Shown here: positions 33,413 to 43,219 of the stretch, one piece after another | Layout of the letters: every line of letters begins with the position of its first letter | How positions within the stretch are numbered: position 1 is the first letter of the stretch | Assembly (NCBI RefSeq): GCF_047228935.1 | Contig: NZ_JBFEGG010000002.1 | Location: 678,673 to 742,672 of the forward strand | DNA: 64,000 nt | DNA from: Ornithinibacillus sp047228935 | Lineage (GTDB): Bacteria; Bacillota; Bacilli; Bacillales; Amphibacillaceae | Reading direction: 5' to 3' | The notes under the pieces: model-generated | Seen by the model: the letters and a program-made list of their open reading frames with translations, nothing else | Databases searched by the model: none | Told to the model about the DNA's origin: nothing | Program-made: the position numbers and the translations under genes

Positions 33413-34039
33413 ATGATGTCAGTAACCTTAAATGCACTAAAACGAGAAGATCATACAAAGTCGGCAACGAAACAGCTTAGAGAAAGTGGACAAGTACCTG
33501 CAGTTGTCTACGGTAAAGATAATGGAGCAAAGTCCATTTCAGTTGATAGTATGGAACTACTTAAAACCGTTCGAGATGAAGGGAAAAACGCTGTAATTTC
33601 ACTACAAATTCAAGGTGAATCGTCATTAAATGTAATGTTACATGATTACCAAACAGATAAAATTAAGGATCACGTATTACACGCTGATTTTTATGTAGTG
33701 AATATGTCACAGGAATTGGAGACAACCGTTCCAGTCCGTGTCGTTGGGGAACCCGAAAATGGTGTCGTACAACAACCTTTATATGAAGTAACGGTACGAG
33801 CTACACCAAATAACTTCCCTAATGAAATTACAGTAGACATTTCCAATAAAAGTATTGGTGATATCGTCACAGTAGCTGAAATCGGTGAGTCAACAACATA
33901 TGAAGTAACAGACGACCCCGAAACCATCGTTGCAAGTGTCCTTGCCCCTACAACGAATGCAGACATGGAAGGACAAGAAGAAACTGATGCAGAACCAGAA
34001 TTTACCGGAGAAGCACAAACTGATAGAAACGAAGACTAA
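33413..34039 (+). CDS. ctc: ribosomal protein bL25 / general stress protein Ctc
   Basis: Binds 5S rRNA; the long CTC form of about 209 residues has the L25 domain (1-92) and a TL5-type beta domain, then an acidic tail (EGQEETDAEPEF). ATG 33413 and ATG 33416 are both reasonable after AAGGA. No sigma-B promoter like that of B. subtilis ctc is evident. The 3' end is A+C-rich, approaching repeat E. Confidence 0.93.
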   Translation: MMSVTLNALKREDHTKSATKQLRESGQVPAVVYGKDNGAKSISVDSMELLKTVRDEGKNAVISLQIQGESSLNVMLHDYQTDKIKDHVLHADFYVVNMSQELETTVPVRVVGEPENGVVQQPLYEVTVRATPNNFPNEITVDISNKSIGDIVTVAEIGESTTYEVTDDPETIVASVLAPTTNADMEGQEETDAEPEFTGEAQTDRNED

Positions 34040-34072
34040 AACCAATCATATTACCCAAAAATAAAAACCAAA

Positions 34073-34103
34073 CCCTCCATATAAATCAATTTATCATGGA
34101 GGG
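34073..34103 (+). terminator. hairpin after ctc
   Basis: CCCTCCAT + ATAAAT (34073-34086) pairs with ATTTAT + ATGGAGGG (34089-34103), with one bulged C. Only a weak T tract (ATTGTTG) follows. Confidence 0.65.
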
Positions 34104-34193
34104 ATTGTTGTATTTATTTATAGAGAAAATAATTATTATTAAATTATGGTTAAAAATTGTAATTTAAAACCAAATTATGGTGCGTTGCTGTGA

Positions 34194-34375
34194 GCGGTCC
34201 GAATACACGGAGACTCCAGCGGGAGGATAGGCATAGGTGAGACCCCGAGATGCCCCTGCGTCTGAAAGCGATGCTTCGTAGCAGGCTTCCTCGGGGCAAG
34301 GCAGCAAAGAATTTTACTCAAGTAGTAGCCTGGCTCACCGGTCACCCGCAGGAAAGCGAAGTGTATTCGGTCCGC
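34194..34375 (+). repeat. structured intergenic repeat, copy E (long form, + orientation)
   Basis: Terminal arms at 34194-34208 (GCGGTCCGAATACAC) and 34361-34375 pair except for one T/T mismatch. Internal hairpin CTCC-AGCG-GGAG, helix GGTGAG/CTCACC and the about 90-base module common to A and D. Outer flanks resemble copy B. It lies between ctc and pth, and both neighbours show A+C-rich codons near it. Confidence 0.9.
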
Positions 34376-34418
34376 GGGTATCGCACAATACTAATACATA
34401 AAAAGGAAGAAATATATT

Positions 34419-34979
34419 ATGAAATGTATTGTCGGCTTAGGAAACCCGGGAAAAAAATACGAGAAAACCCGGCATAATATCGGTTTCATGGTAATCGATG
34501 AATTAACATCCCGCCATAATCTAAAATTAAACAAAACTAAATTCAAAGGCAATTATACAACAGCAACCATTAACGGAGAAAAAGTACTACTACTAGAACC
34601 ACAAACGTATATGAACCTATCGGGTGAATCACTCAGACCACTAATGGAATATTATGATATACCATTAGAAGATGTCCTCGTTATTTACGATGACCTAGAT
34701 TTACCTACAGGCAAAATACGCTTACGCCAAAAAGGCGGACACGGCGGTCATAATGGTATTCGCTCCATAATCGATCAATTAGGGACAAAAGACTTTAAAC
34801 GAATCCGCTTAGGAGTGGGACGACCAGTATCACCAGTCCCTGTAGTAGATTATGTTCTAGGAGCATTCCCGAAAGAGGAAGAAAATCTAGTCCAAGAAAG
34901 CATCACCAAAGCAGCGGATGCTTGTGAGAAATGGTTAGAGAATTCCTTTGAAGAAGTAATGAATGAATTTAATGTTTAA
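34419..34979 (+). CDS. pth: peptidyl-tRNA hydrolase
   Basis: Releases tRNA from aborted peptidyl-tRNA (B. subtilis spoVC). GLGNPGKKYEKTRHNIGF places the catalytic His at 19; DDLDLPTGKIRLRQKGGHGGHNG near 91-113 holds the Asp. 186 residues. The first 300 bases are markedly A+C-rich (34501-34560 is 43/60, with only three G). Confidence 0.97.
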   Translation: MKCIVGLGNPGKKYEKTRHNIGFMVIDELTSRHNLKLNKTKFKGNYTTATINGEKVLLLEPQTYMNLSGESLRPLMEYYDIPLEDVLVIYDDLDLPTGKIRLRQKGGHGGHNGIRSIIDQLGTKDFKRIRLGVGRPVSPVPVVDYVLGAFPKEEENLVQESITKAADACEKWLENSFEEVMNEFNV

Positions 34980-35008
34980 TGCGTAAAATGAACAAATTGA
35001 TTCTAACC

Positions 35009-35037
35009 GTATAAAATAACACTTTTCGGATAAACCT
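35009..35037 (+). promoter_or_regulatory. candidate sigma-F promoter of fin
   Basis: GTATA (35009-35013), 14-base spacer and GGATAAACC (35028-35036). fin is switched on by sigma-F in B. subtilis, and the same GNATA-N14-GG layout occurs at sspF. Confidence 0.45.
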
Positions 35038-35076
35038 ATTAACTAATAATTTAAGTTTATTCGAGGAGGTTTTTCT

Positions 35077-35307
35077 ATGTCTATCGTCTATAAATGTAGA
35101 CATTGTGGGCAGAAACTCGGTGAAATAAAAGAGCAAGTAGTCGATACAACAATGCTCGGTTGGAATACACTTACAGATAAGGAAAAAAGGGAAATGATTC
35201 AGTACAAAGCGAACGGAGATGTCGAAATTAACGCCATATGTGAGAATTGCGAGGAATCATTAGGACATCATCCGGAATACCATGAATTAGATTATTTTAT
35301 ACAATAA
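35077..35307 (+). CDS. fin: anti-sigma-F factor Fin
   Basis: Small forespore protein (B. subtilis yabK) that antagonises sigma-F and helps the switch to sigma-G. 76 residues with two zinc-knuckle pairs, CRHC near 7-10 and CENC near 58-61. RBS GGAGG. Follows pth and precedes mfd as in B. subtilis. Confidence 0.92.
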   Translation: MSIVYKCRHCGQKLGEIKEQVVDTTMLGWNTLTDKEKREMIQYKANGDVEINAICENCEESLGHHPEYHELDYFIQ

Positions 35308-35322
35308 AACAAGTAAGACAAA

Positions 35323-35350
35323 GCTTTGGTTCTCTAACCAAGGCGTTTTT
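35323..35350 (+). terminator. terminator of fin
   Basis: GCTTTGGTT (35323-35331) / AACCAAGGC (35336-35344) with one G-U pair, then GTTTTT. Confidence 0.82.
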
Positions 35351-35430
35351 GCGCTTACACTAATAGATTTTAAAAGCTATTAAATTAGTAAGGCTATGCT
35401 CGAAGGGAAAGTCATAATGGGGGTTTTGAT

Positions 35431-38400
35431 GTGAAAGCGTTTAATCAATACTTAGGATCACAAAAGGATGTACAATCTATTATCGATGGTATTGATAGTG
35501 GATTAAAGGAGCAGTTAGTAGCTGGTTTATCTGGTTCAGCCAGAAGTATGCTAGTTTCTGCCATGGAAGAATCGTTAAACAGGCCAATACTACTTGTTAC
35601 ATACCAACTGGTGCAAGCGCAACAATTATATGATGATTTATCTGCATTTTTAGATGAAGAACATGTCCATTTATATCCAGTTAACGAGCTTATCGCATCG
35701 GAAATTGCAATCGCAAGTCCAGAGTTGCGCAGTAGCCGGATTGAGGCATTAACGAAATGGTCGAATCAAAAATCAGGTATTCTCATTGCGCCGGTAGCAG
35801 CACTTAAGCGGATATTACCCCCAATAGATTATTGGAGTAAATATCAATTGCTATTTCGTGAGGGAGAAGAAATCGATATTGACTCCTACCTTAGTTCATT
35901 AGTAGATATGGGATATGAGCATGCTTCTATGGTTACAACCCCTGGTGAATTTAGTAGACGCGGGGGAATAATTGATATTTACCCTGTCACGGAAGCTCAT
36001 CCTATTCGAATTGAACTGTTTGATGATGAAGTGGATTCTATTCGATATTTTGATGCAGACACACAGCGCTCCTTAGATCGATTACAGGAAGTAACCGTAG
36101 GACCTGCTACAGAGTTACTTTTAACAAGTGAGGATATTTTGCGAGGGGCGCAACGTTTAGAAGAGGCGTTTTCTAAAACATTAAAAAAGTTAAAGTCAAA
36201 AGAGGCAAAAGAAACACTTTCCGAAGCCATCGAAGGAGATATCGATCGATTAAAAAATTTAGAACATTTTCCTGAAATGCATAAGTATTTAGGATTTTTC
36301 TATGATAAACCTGCTAGTTTGTTAGATTATCTCCCGAAACAGGGAATAGTAGTTCTGGATGAAATGAGTAGAATCCAGGAAACTGCTACGAATTTAGATC
36401 AAGAAGAAGCAGAATGGTACAGCAGTCTACTTGAGGCAAGCAAAATGGTAGTAGATAGTAAGTTTTCCTTTGATTGGCATACTGTTTGGGGCAATATGAA
36501 TGCGACCCGTATTTATATGTCTGTATTTTTACGTCATATTCCAAATACGAATCCGCAAAACATAGTCAACCTCTCTTCTAGAGCGATGCAGGATTTCCAC
36601 GGACAAATGCATTTATTTAAAAATGAATTAAATCGGTGGGAAAAAGGGGACTATTCCGTTGTAGTCGTCGTACCAAATAAAAATCGTGCAGATAAGGTTC
36701 ATTCAATATTAAATGACTATGATATTGAGGCAGTCATTTCAGAACAAATCCATTTGCCAGTTGAAATACCAACTATCGTAGTCGGGAATATCACAAGTGG
36801 TATAGAGTTACCGATGCATAAATTAGCGTTAATAACGGAAAATGAATTGTTTAAGAAACGAAATAAACGCCCTAGAAAGAAACAAAACATCTCCAATGCC
36901 GAAAGAATTCAAAACTATCAAGAGCTTAAAGTTGGTGACTATGTTGTTCATACAAACCATGGTATAGGACGATATTTAGGAATTGAAACGTTAGAGGTCC
37001 AAGGAAAGCATAAAGATTACATGCTGATTAAATACTCTGGCGATGACAAATTATTTGTACCAATTGAGCAGATTGATTTAGTGAAGAAGTACGTCGGTTC
37101 TGAAGGGAAAGAACCGAAGCTTTATAAATTAGGCGGTAGTGAGTGGACAAAAGTAAAACGAAAAGTACAATCCTCTGTGGAAGATATTGCCGACGACTTA
37201 ATAAAGCTATATGCAGAACGAGAATCTCGTAAAGGGTTTGCCTTTTCATCAGATGGTGAGATGCAGCGAGAGTTTGAAGCATCGTTTCCATATCAAGAAA
37301 CAGAAGACCAATTACGTTGTATTGAGGAAATTAAACAAGATATGGAAAGAGAACGACCAATGGATCGATTGCTTTGTGGTGATGTTGGTTACGGTAAGAC
37401 GGAGGTTGCAATACGTGCAGCGTTTAAAGCAATTGCCGATGGTAAACAAGTAGCGATACTTGTTCCAACGACGATTTTAGCGCAGCAACATTATGAAACA
37501 GTTCGGGAAAGATTCCAGGACTACCCGATTAATATTGGGTTATTAAGTAGATTTAGGACGGCTAAACAACAAAAAGAAACGATAGATGGATTAAAACGAG
37601 GATTAGTTGATATCGTAATTGGTACCCATCGCATCCTTTCCAAGGACGTAGAATACCATGATCTAGGCTTATTAATCGTCGATGAAGAGCAGCGCTTCGG
37701 TGTGAAGCATAAAGAAAAAGTGAAGCAAATGAAGACAAATATTGATGTCCTAACTTTAACAGCAACACCAATTCCGCGTACACTGCATATGTCCATGCTT
37801 GGAGTTCGTGATTTATCTGTCATTGAAACACCACCGGAAAATCGTTTCCCAATCCAAACGTATGTAATGGAATATAATCCAGTATTAATCCGGGAAGCAA
37901 TCGAAAGAGAAATGGCTCGAGATGGTCAAGTATTCTTCTTATACAATCGGGTTGAAAATATTGATAAAATGGCTCGAGATATCGGTATGCTAGTACCAGA
38001 GGCTCGGGTAGCATTTGCCCATGGACAGATGAATGAGGCAGAGCTAGAAAATGTCATGTTTGGTTTTCTAGAAGGCGAGTTTGATGTACTTGTTAGTACG
38101 ACCATTATTGAAACCGGTGTGGATATTCCGAATGTAAATACATTAATTGTTTATGATGCAGACCGAATGGGACTTAGTCAACTTTACCAGCTTCGTGGAA
38201 GGGTTGGACGTTCTAATCGTGTAGCATATGCTTACTTTACGTATAAAAAGGATAAAGTATTAAACGAAGTGGCGGAAAAACGCTTGCAAGCAATTAAAGA
38301 ATTTACTGAACTAGGATCTGGCTTTAAAATTGCCATGCGAGATTTATCCATTCGTGGAGCAGGTAATCTACTAGGTGCTCAACAGCATGGATTTATTGAT

Positions 38401-38949
38401 TCCGTTGGATTTGATATGTACAACCAAATGTTAAGTGAAGCTATTGAAGCAAAAAAACTAGGGAAAGAAATGGAAGAGATTAAACCGTTTGATCCAGAAC
38501 TGAACGTATCCATCGATGCCTACATCCCGGATACGTATATTGAGGATGAAAGACAAAAAATTGATATGTATAAGCAGTTCCAAACAATCACCTCAAAAGA
38601 CGATATAGAGGAGTTACAGGATGAATTACTCGACCGTTTCGGTGATTTTCCAACAGAGGTTGAAAATTTATTTATAGTTTCGGAGCTTAGATGGTTAGCG
38701 AAACGAGAGCGGATTGAATCGATTACGGAAAAAAATAACAAAATTGAATTGCTCGTATCAGAAGACAGAAGTCAGTTAGTCGATGGGGCGAAAATCTTTG
38801 AACTTGCTAATGAATATGGACGAGATATTTTACTCGGAACAGAACAAACAAAATTAAAAGTGATTTACCGTTTTTCCAGAGATACGAAATTTTCACGCTA
38901 CGATACCATAAAAGATTTTATTGGAAAAATGGATAAAATTAATCGTTAA
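35431..38949 (+). CDS. mfd: transcription-repair coupling factor Mfd
   Basis: Displaces RNA polymerase stalled at lesions and recruits UvrA. UvrB-homology region at the start, RNA-polymerase-interaction domain near 490-560 (VGDYVVHTNHGIGRYLGI), translocase Walker A GDVGYGKTE near 650, DEEQRFG near 750 and a C-terminal TRCF domain. 1172 residues, GTG start. No strong terminator is visible in the 218-bp gap before spoVT. Confidence 0.97.
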   Translation: MKAFNQYLGSQKDVQSIIDGIDSGLKEQLVAGLSGSARSMLVSAMEESLNRPILLVTYQLVQAQQLYDDLSAFLDEEHVHLYPVNELIASEIAIASPELRSSRIEALTKWSNQKSGILIAPVAALKRILPPIDYWSKYQLLFREGEEIDIDSYLSSLVDMGYEHASMVTTPGEFSRRGGIIDIYPVTEAHPIRIELFDDEVDSIRYFDADTQRSLDRLQEVTVGPATELLLTSEDILRGAQRLEEAFSKTLKKLKSKEAKETLSEAIEGDIDRLKNLEHFPEMHKYLGFFYDKPASLLDYLPKQGIVVLDEMSRIQETATNLDQEEAEWYSSLLEASKMVVDSKFSFDWHTVWGNMNATRIYMSVFLRHIPNTNPQNIVNLSSRAMQDFHGQMHLFKNELNRWEKGDYSVVVVVPNKNRADKVHSILNDYDIEAVISEQIHLPVEIPTIVVGNITSGIELPMHKLALITENELFKKRNKRPRKKQNISNAERIQNYQELKVGDYVVHTNHGIGRYLGIETLEVQGKHKDYMLIKYSGDDKLFVPIEQIDLVKKYVGSEGKEPKLYKLGGSEWTKVKRKVQSSVEDIADDLIKLYAERESRKGFAFSSDGEMQREFEASFPYQETEDQLRCIEEIKQDMERERPMDRLLCGDVGYGKTEVAIRAAFKAIADGKQVAILVPTTILAQQHYETVRERFQDYPINIGLLSRFRTAKQQKETIDGLKRGLVDIVIGTHRILSKDVEYHDLGLLIVDEEQRFGVKHKEKVKQMKTNIDVLTLTATPIPRTLHMSMLGVRDLSVIETPPENRFPIQTYVMEYNPVLIREAIEREMARDGQVFFLYNRVENIDKMARDIGMLVPEARVAFAHGQMNEAELENVMFGFLEGEFDVLVSTTIIETGVDIPNVNTLIVYDADRMGLSQLYQLRGRVGRSNRVAYAYFTYKKDKVLNEVAEKRLQAIKEFTELGSGFKIAMRDLSIRGAGNLLGAQQHGFIDSVGFDMYNQMLSEAIEAKKLGKEMEEIKPFDPELNVSIDAYIPDTYIEDERQKIDMYKQFQTITSKDDIEELQDELLDRFGDFPTEVENLFIVSELRWLAKRERIESITEKNNKIELLVSEDRSQLVDGAKIFELANEYGRDILLGTEQTKLKVIYRFSRDTKFSRYDTIKDFIGKMDKINR

Positions 38950-39167
38950 CTACAATAAATGGTATTTCATGTATAGTTCTTCCAAGATGATTCATACTAC
39001 TAAAACACAACTGGAGTTTACTTAAAAAAGAAGTTAAGGTTGTGTAAGTACTTAGGTTAGGCTACCCCTGGTATCTTAACTAAACTTTACCACCAATTAA
39101 GAAGACATAATAGCTTAGCTTCTAACTTTAGCACCAGAAATCATCATAAGAAAGAGAGGCTTCAGGA

Positions 39168-39704
39168 ATGAAGGCAACAGGAATTGTACGACGGATTGAT
39201 GATTTAGGTAGAGTAGTCATCCCGAAAGAAATTAGAAGAACTTTACGTATACGTGAAGGAGACCCGTTAGAAATTTTCATTGACCGAGAAGGTGAAGTGA
39301 TTTTAAAGAAATATTCACCAATCAATGAATTAGGAAACTTTGCTACAGAATATGCACAAGCACTATTCGATTCACTTCATCATCCTGTCCTAATATGCGA
39401 CCGTGATGAAATTATCGCCGTAGCAGGAGAATCCAAAAAAGATTACTTAAATAAAAACATCGGCCCTAAAATCGAAAAAGCAATCGAAAGTAGACTTCAA
39501 ACACTAGAGACCGACGCAACATCATTAGAGCTATTACCAGGAAAAGAAGAAGAAGTAAATTCATATTGCATTAGCACAATCATTGCAAATGGAGACCCAA
39601 TCGGTTGCGTTGTCATGTTCTCAAGAGAAGGAGAGAAGCTTAGCGAAGTAGAACAAAAATCCCTAGAAACAGCAGCAAGCTTTTTAGCAAAACAAATGGA
39701 ATAA
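39168..39704 (+). CDS. spoVT: stage V sporulation regulator SpoVT
   Basis: Forespore transcription factor acting with sigma-G. N-terminal AbrB-like swapped hairpin (IVRRIDDLGRVVIPKEIRRTLRI, about 5-27 of 50) and a C-terminal GAF-like domain (about 55-178). 178 residues. The second half shows A+C-rich codon use (39481-39540 is 39/60) that continues into yabM, yet no intact repeat lies between. Confidence 0.96.
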   Translation: MKATGIVRRIDDLGRVVIPKEIRRTLRIREGDPLEIFIDREGEVILKKYSPINELGNFATEYAQALFDSLHHPVLICDRDEIIAVAGESKKDYLNKNIGPKIEKAIESRLQTLETDATSLELLPGKEEEVNSYCISTIIANGDPIGCVVMFSREGEKLSEVEQKSLETAASFLAKQME

Positions 39705-39709
39705 AATTA

Positions 39710-39757
39710 AAAAAGAGTAAAAATTAGTCCTAACACACTAATTTTTACTCTTTTTCT
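39710..39757. terminator. strong bidirectional terminator after spoVT
   Basis: A perfect 18-bp stem: 39710-39727 (A5GAGTA5TTAG) pairs with 39738-39755, with A runs on the 5' side and T runs on the 3' side. Confidence 0.92.
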
Positions 39758-39910
39758 TGTGAAGAGGTAGATAATAGGATTGTATAGAGCGAATATGAAA
39801 TTACGTTGTGATATAATGTATGGGAATTTCAGGAAGGCTCTAGACATATTGAATGGTTAATCTGATAACCAAACAAAACATACAATAATCAGCTCCAAAG
39901 GACGTTACAT

Positions 39911-41458
39911 ATGGAATCGAATAAATTCGTTAAAGGTGCCCTAATCCTCACACTAGCCGGGTTAATCAGCAAAATACTAAGTGCAGGATACCGAATACCA
40001 CTACAAAACCTTACAGGTGACATTGGCTTTTACATATACCAACAAATATATCCAATTATCGGTATTACATTAATTCTAGCCCTATACGGCTTTCCAACAG
40101 CAATCTCAAAACTTACCGCTGAAGCCGAAGACATATCCTTTAAATATTTTATGTTACCAATCTGGGCTATCTCTTTCGGGCTAAGTAGTTTCTTCGCCTT
40201 ACTCCTTTATCTAAGTGCCGATGAAATTGCCATATTTGTTGGCGACAAGGAGCTAGCTAGTGGATATAAAATTGCAAGCATACTATTTCTAGTCATTCCT
40301 TTTACGGCTTTATTACGAGGCGTATTCCAAGGGAAGTCAGACATGAAACCAACCGCCTATTCTCAAATTGGAGAGCAGCTTTTTCGTGTCTCGATTATCA
40401 TTGGTATCGCAAGTCTTGTCGCAGTACATGGGTTGGATATTTATTGGATTGGAAATATGGCTGGGATTGCAGCTATTTTTGGGTCTGTCGTTGCTTTTGT
40501 TATATTAGTGTACTTCTATGTTAAGAATAAACCCGTAAAAAAAGTAAATCGGAACATTCCGTGGAAATACTATAGTAAAACCATTGTAGTATATGGATTT
40601 ATAGCCGCATTAAGCCATATGATATTGTTAATCATTCAATTTGCCGATTCGTTTACCGTAGTTCCTGGACTAATGGAGAGTGGCCTAACAAATCAAGAGG
40701 CAATGGAAGCAAAAGGAGTATTCGACCGTGGCCAACCACTTATCCAAATCGGTGCAGTGTTAGGATCATCATTTGGTTTGGCCCTCATTCCAAGTGTGAT
40801 CAAAGGTGCAGTGTATCCAGGAGAATCGCTAGCTTTTGATAAGATTGGAAGCTCGTTAAAGATTAGCTTTTATTTAGCCTGGGCTGCTAGTCTGGGATTA
40901 ATATTACTATTTCCAGAAGTGAATCGGTTGTTATATGAAGACAATCATGGTGACATCGCCTTAATGATTTTAATGTCAGCTGTTTTATTAAGTTCTATCA
41001 CCATAACTTCAAGCTCTATTTTGCAAGGGCTCGGGTTTATAAAATGGACAGCCGTTTATATTGTGTTAGCATTTATAATGAAATGGTTATTAAATATATG
41101 GTTCGTCCCACATTTCGGAATCGTAGGAGGTGCAATTGGTACAGTAGCTAGTTTATTGTTTCTAACTATTGCAACCATAATAAAGCTGAAACAAACGAGC
41201 CCACATGGAAAACTATTAACCGTGAAATGGAAGCCATTTTTAACTGCGACTATTGGTATGGTAGCCTTTTTATTAATTGCAGATGCTATCTTACCGACGG
41301 AGAGCTTTTCAAGGTTAGCGCTGCTTTTCACTGTCCTCTTATTGTCAGGAATCGGGGCGGTTATTTATATCGGGTTATTAATTCGCTTTAAGGCGTTCTC
41401 TGAAAAGGAACTCCATCTTATCCCTTTTGGAGCGAAATTTAGGAGGTCTAACAAATGA
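39911..41458 (+). CDS. yabM: polysaccharide biosynthesis/flippase-type membrane protein YabM
   Basis: A MOP-superfamily (MATE/Wzx/SpoVB-like) transporter with about 13-14 hydrophobic helices over 515 residues; FVKGALILTLAGLISK at the start is typical. Homologues move lipid-linked precursors; its substrate is unproven. ATG directly before ESNKF. The first about 120 bases are A+C-rich (39961-40020 is 38/60). Overlaps yabN by four bases. Confidence 0.9.
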   Translation: MESNKFVKGALILTLAGLISKILSAGYRIPLQNLTGDIGFYIYQQIYPIIGITLILALYGFPTAISKLTAEAEDISFKYFMLPIWAISFGLSSFFALLLYLSADEIAIFVGDKELASGYKIASILFLVIPFTALLRGVFQGKSDMKPTAYSQIGEQLFRVSIIIGIASLVAVHGLDIYWIGNMAGIAAIFGSVVAFVILVYFYVKNKPVKKVNRNIPWKYYSKTIVVYGFIAALSHMILLIIQFADSFTVVPGLMESGLTNQEAMEAKGVFDRGQPLIQIGAVLGSSFGLALIPSVIKGAVYPGESLAFDKIGSSLKISFYLAWAASLGLILLFPEVNRLLYEDNHGDIALMILMSAVLLSSITITSSSILQGLGFIKWTAVYIVLAFIMKWLLNIWFVPHFGIVGGAIGTVASLLFLTIATIIKLKQTSPHGKLLTVKWKPFLTATIGMVAFLLIADAILPTESFSRLALLFTVLLLSGIGAVIYIGLLIRFKAFSEKELHLIPFGAKFRRSNK

Positions 41459-42897
41459 AAATCGAAGTAATAGGCCTAGGTGCAGGGGATATCGACCAGC
41501 TACCACTTGGCGTTTATAAAAAATTAATAAATGAAAAAACAGTGATCTACGCACGGACTTTAGACCATCCCGTAATCGAAACATTACAAGCTGAAGGTGT
41601 CCAGTTTACATCGTTTGATCATTTATATAAGCAAAATCAGACGTTTGAAGCGGTTTACCAAGAGATTGTTTACACTTTATTAGAGAAAGCAAAAGAATCT
41701 AATGTGATGTATGCCGTACCGGGGCATCCGATGCTTGCGGAGAAAACCGTTCAGTTATTACTTGAGCAAGATAACACCGACGTAGAAATTATTGGTGGAC
41801 AGAGCTATTTGGATGCTTTATTTACCTCACTAAAAATTGACCCGATTGACGGGTTCCAATTTGTAGATGCTACCGGGTTTAATCGGAGTGAGCTTAATTA
41901 CCAAAATCATATTGTGTTTTGCCAGGTTTATGATCAGTTTACTGCTTCAGAAGTAAAGCTTGCACTATTAGAGGATTTACCGCCTGATTATCAAGTAACG
42001 ATTATAGATGCAGCTGGGAGTAATAAGGAAAAGAAACTTACGATTCCAGTGGAGGAATTAGACCATTCGGTAGAAGTGAGTAATTTAACGAGTGTCTATA
42101 TTCCACCAGCACCGAAACAGTTATTACACCATACCTTTAATCGTCTTAGGGAAGTGATTGCGATATTAAGGGGTCCTAATGGCTGCCCGTGGGATAAGGA
42201 ACAAACCCATGAATCGTTACGAGAATATGCCATTGAAGAGGTTTATGAGCTTATTGATGCGATTAATGATCAAGACGATGACGGGATTATTGAAGAGCTT
42301 GGAGATGTATTATTACAAATTATGCTTCATAGCCAAATCGGTGAAGATGACGGATACTACACAATAGATGATGTCATTAAATCCATTACCGATAAAATGA
42401 TTTACCGACATCCACATGTGTTTTCCGATGTCTCAGTTGATTCTGTAGATGACGTATTAACCAACTGGGAAGCATTAAAACGGGAAGAGAAAAAAGAAAC
42501 CCGGAAGTCTATACTAGAAGGAATACCAAAAGGATTACCAGCTCTTCTTAAAGCCTATAAATTACAGAAGAAGGCAGCTAAAGTTGGATTTGACTGGAAT
42601 CAAGTAGAGGATATTTGGCAAAAGCTAGATGAAGAAATAAAAGAAGTCCGTGTTGCTATTGAATCCGGACATAAAGTGGAAATAGAAAAAGAGTTTGGCG
42701 ACGTACTATTTGTACTAGCGAACTTAACAAGATATTATAAAGTAAATCCAGAGAATGCACTTAGTCAAACGAATCAAAAATTCATCCAGCGGTTTACGTA
42801 TATAGAGGAAAAGCTTGAAGAAAAGGGACAAGATATCACGAAGTCTACGCTAGATGAAATGGATCATTATTGGAACGAAGCAAAGGAAAGAGAGTGA
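41455..42897 (+). CDS. yabN: YabN: tetrapyrrole-methylase-like domain fused to MazG NTP pyrophosphohydrolase
   Basis: 480 residues: an N-terminal SAM-methylase-like domain (about 1-215, beginning IEVIGLGAGDIDQLP) and a MazG domain (about 230-480) that hydrolyses NTPs, probably cleaning the pool. MazG motifs are GPNGCPWDKEQTHESL near 238, EEVYELIDAI near 259 and EELGDVLLQ near 280; a second EKEFGDVLFVLANLTRYY lies near 405. Typical Bacillus fusion. Confidence 0.95.
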   Translation: MKIEVIGLGAGDIDQLPLGVYKKLINEKTVIYARTLDHPVIETLQAEGVQFTSFDHLYKQNQTFEAVYQEIVYTLLEKAKESNVMYAVPGHPMLAEKTVQLLLEQDNTDVEIIGGQSYLDALFTSLKIDPIDGFQFVDATGFNRSELNYQNHIVFCQVYDQFTASEVKLALLEDLPPDYQVTIIDAAGSNKEKKLTIPVEELDHSVEVSNLTSVYIPPAPKQLLHHTFNRLREVIAILRGPNGCPWDKEQTHESLREYAIEEVYELIDAINDQDDDGIIEELGDVLLQIMLHSQIGEDDGYYTIDDVIKSITDKMIYRHPHVFSDVSVDSVDDVLTNWEALKREEKKETRKSILEGIPKGLPALLKAYKLQKKAAKVGFDWNQVEDIWQKLDEEIKEVRVAIESGHKVEIEKEFGDVLFVLANLTRYYKVNPENALSQTNQKFIQRFTYIEEKLEEKGQDITKSTLDEMDHYWNEAKERE

Positions 42898-42902
42898 GAA
42901 GG

Positions 42903-43166
42903 ATGCGTTTAGATAAATTTTTAAAGGTTTCTCGATTAATTAAGAGAAGAACATTAGCGAAAGAAGTAGCAGATCAAGGGAGAATCTCCATTAATGGAAA
43001 TCCAGCTAAAGCTTCTTCTACCGTAGCCATTGGGGATACATTACAAATCAGGTTCGGACAAAAGCTTGTAACAGTAGAAGTTACATCGCTAAAAGAGACA
43101 GTTCGAAAAGATGAAGCAGGTATGCTTTATAAGATTGTAAAAGAAGAAAAAATCGAAGTAGAGTAG
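42903..43166 (+). CDS. rqcP: S4-domain ribosome quality-control protein RqcP
   Basis: Works with RqcH to add alanine tails to peptides on stalled 50S subunits (B. subtilis YabO). 87 residues, an S4 RNA-binding fold: MRLDKFLKVSRLIKRRTLAK. ATG 42903 follows GAGAAGG five bases after the yabN stop; an ATG at 42870 is in frame but lies in yabN. Confidence 0.93.
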   Translation: MRLDKFLKVSRLIKRRTLAKEVADQGRISINGNPAKASSTVAIGDTLQIRFGQKLVTVEVTSLKETVRKDEAGMLYKIVKEEKIEVE

Positions 43167-43219
43167 TTCTATACTTGTCCCTCCTATCATAAGTTATTAG
43201 TGATAAGGAGGAAGCGGAT

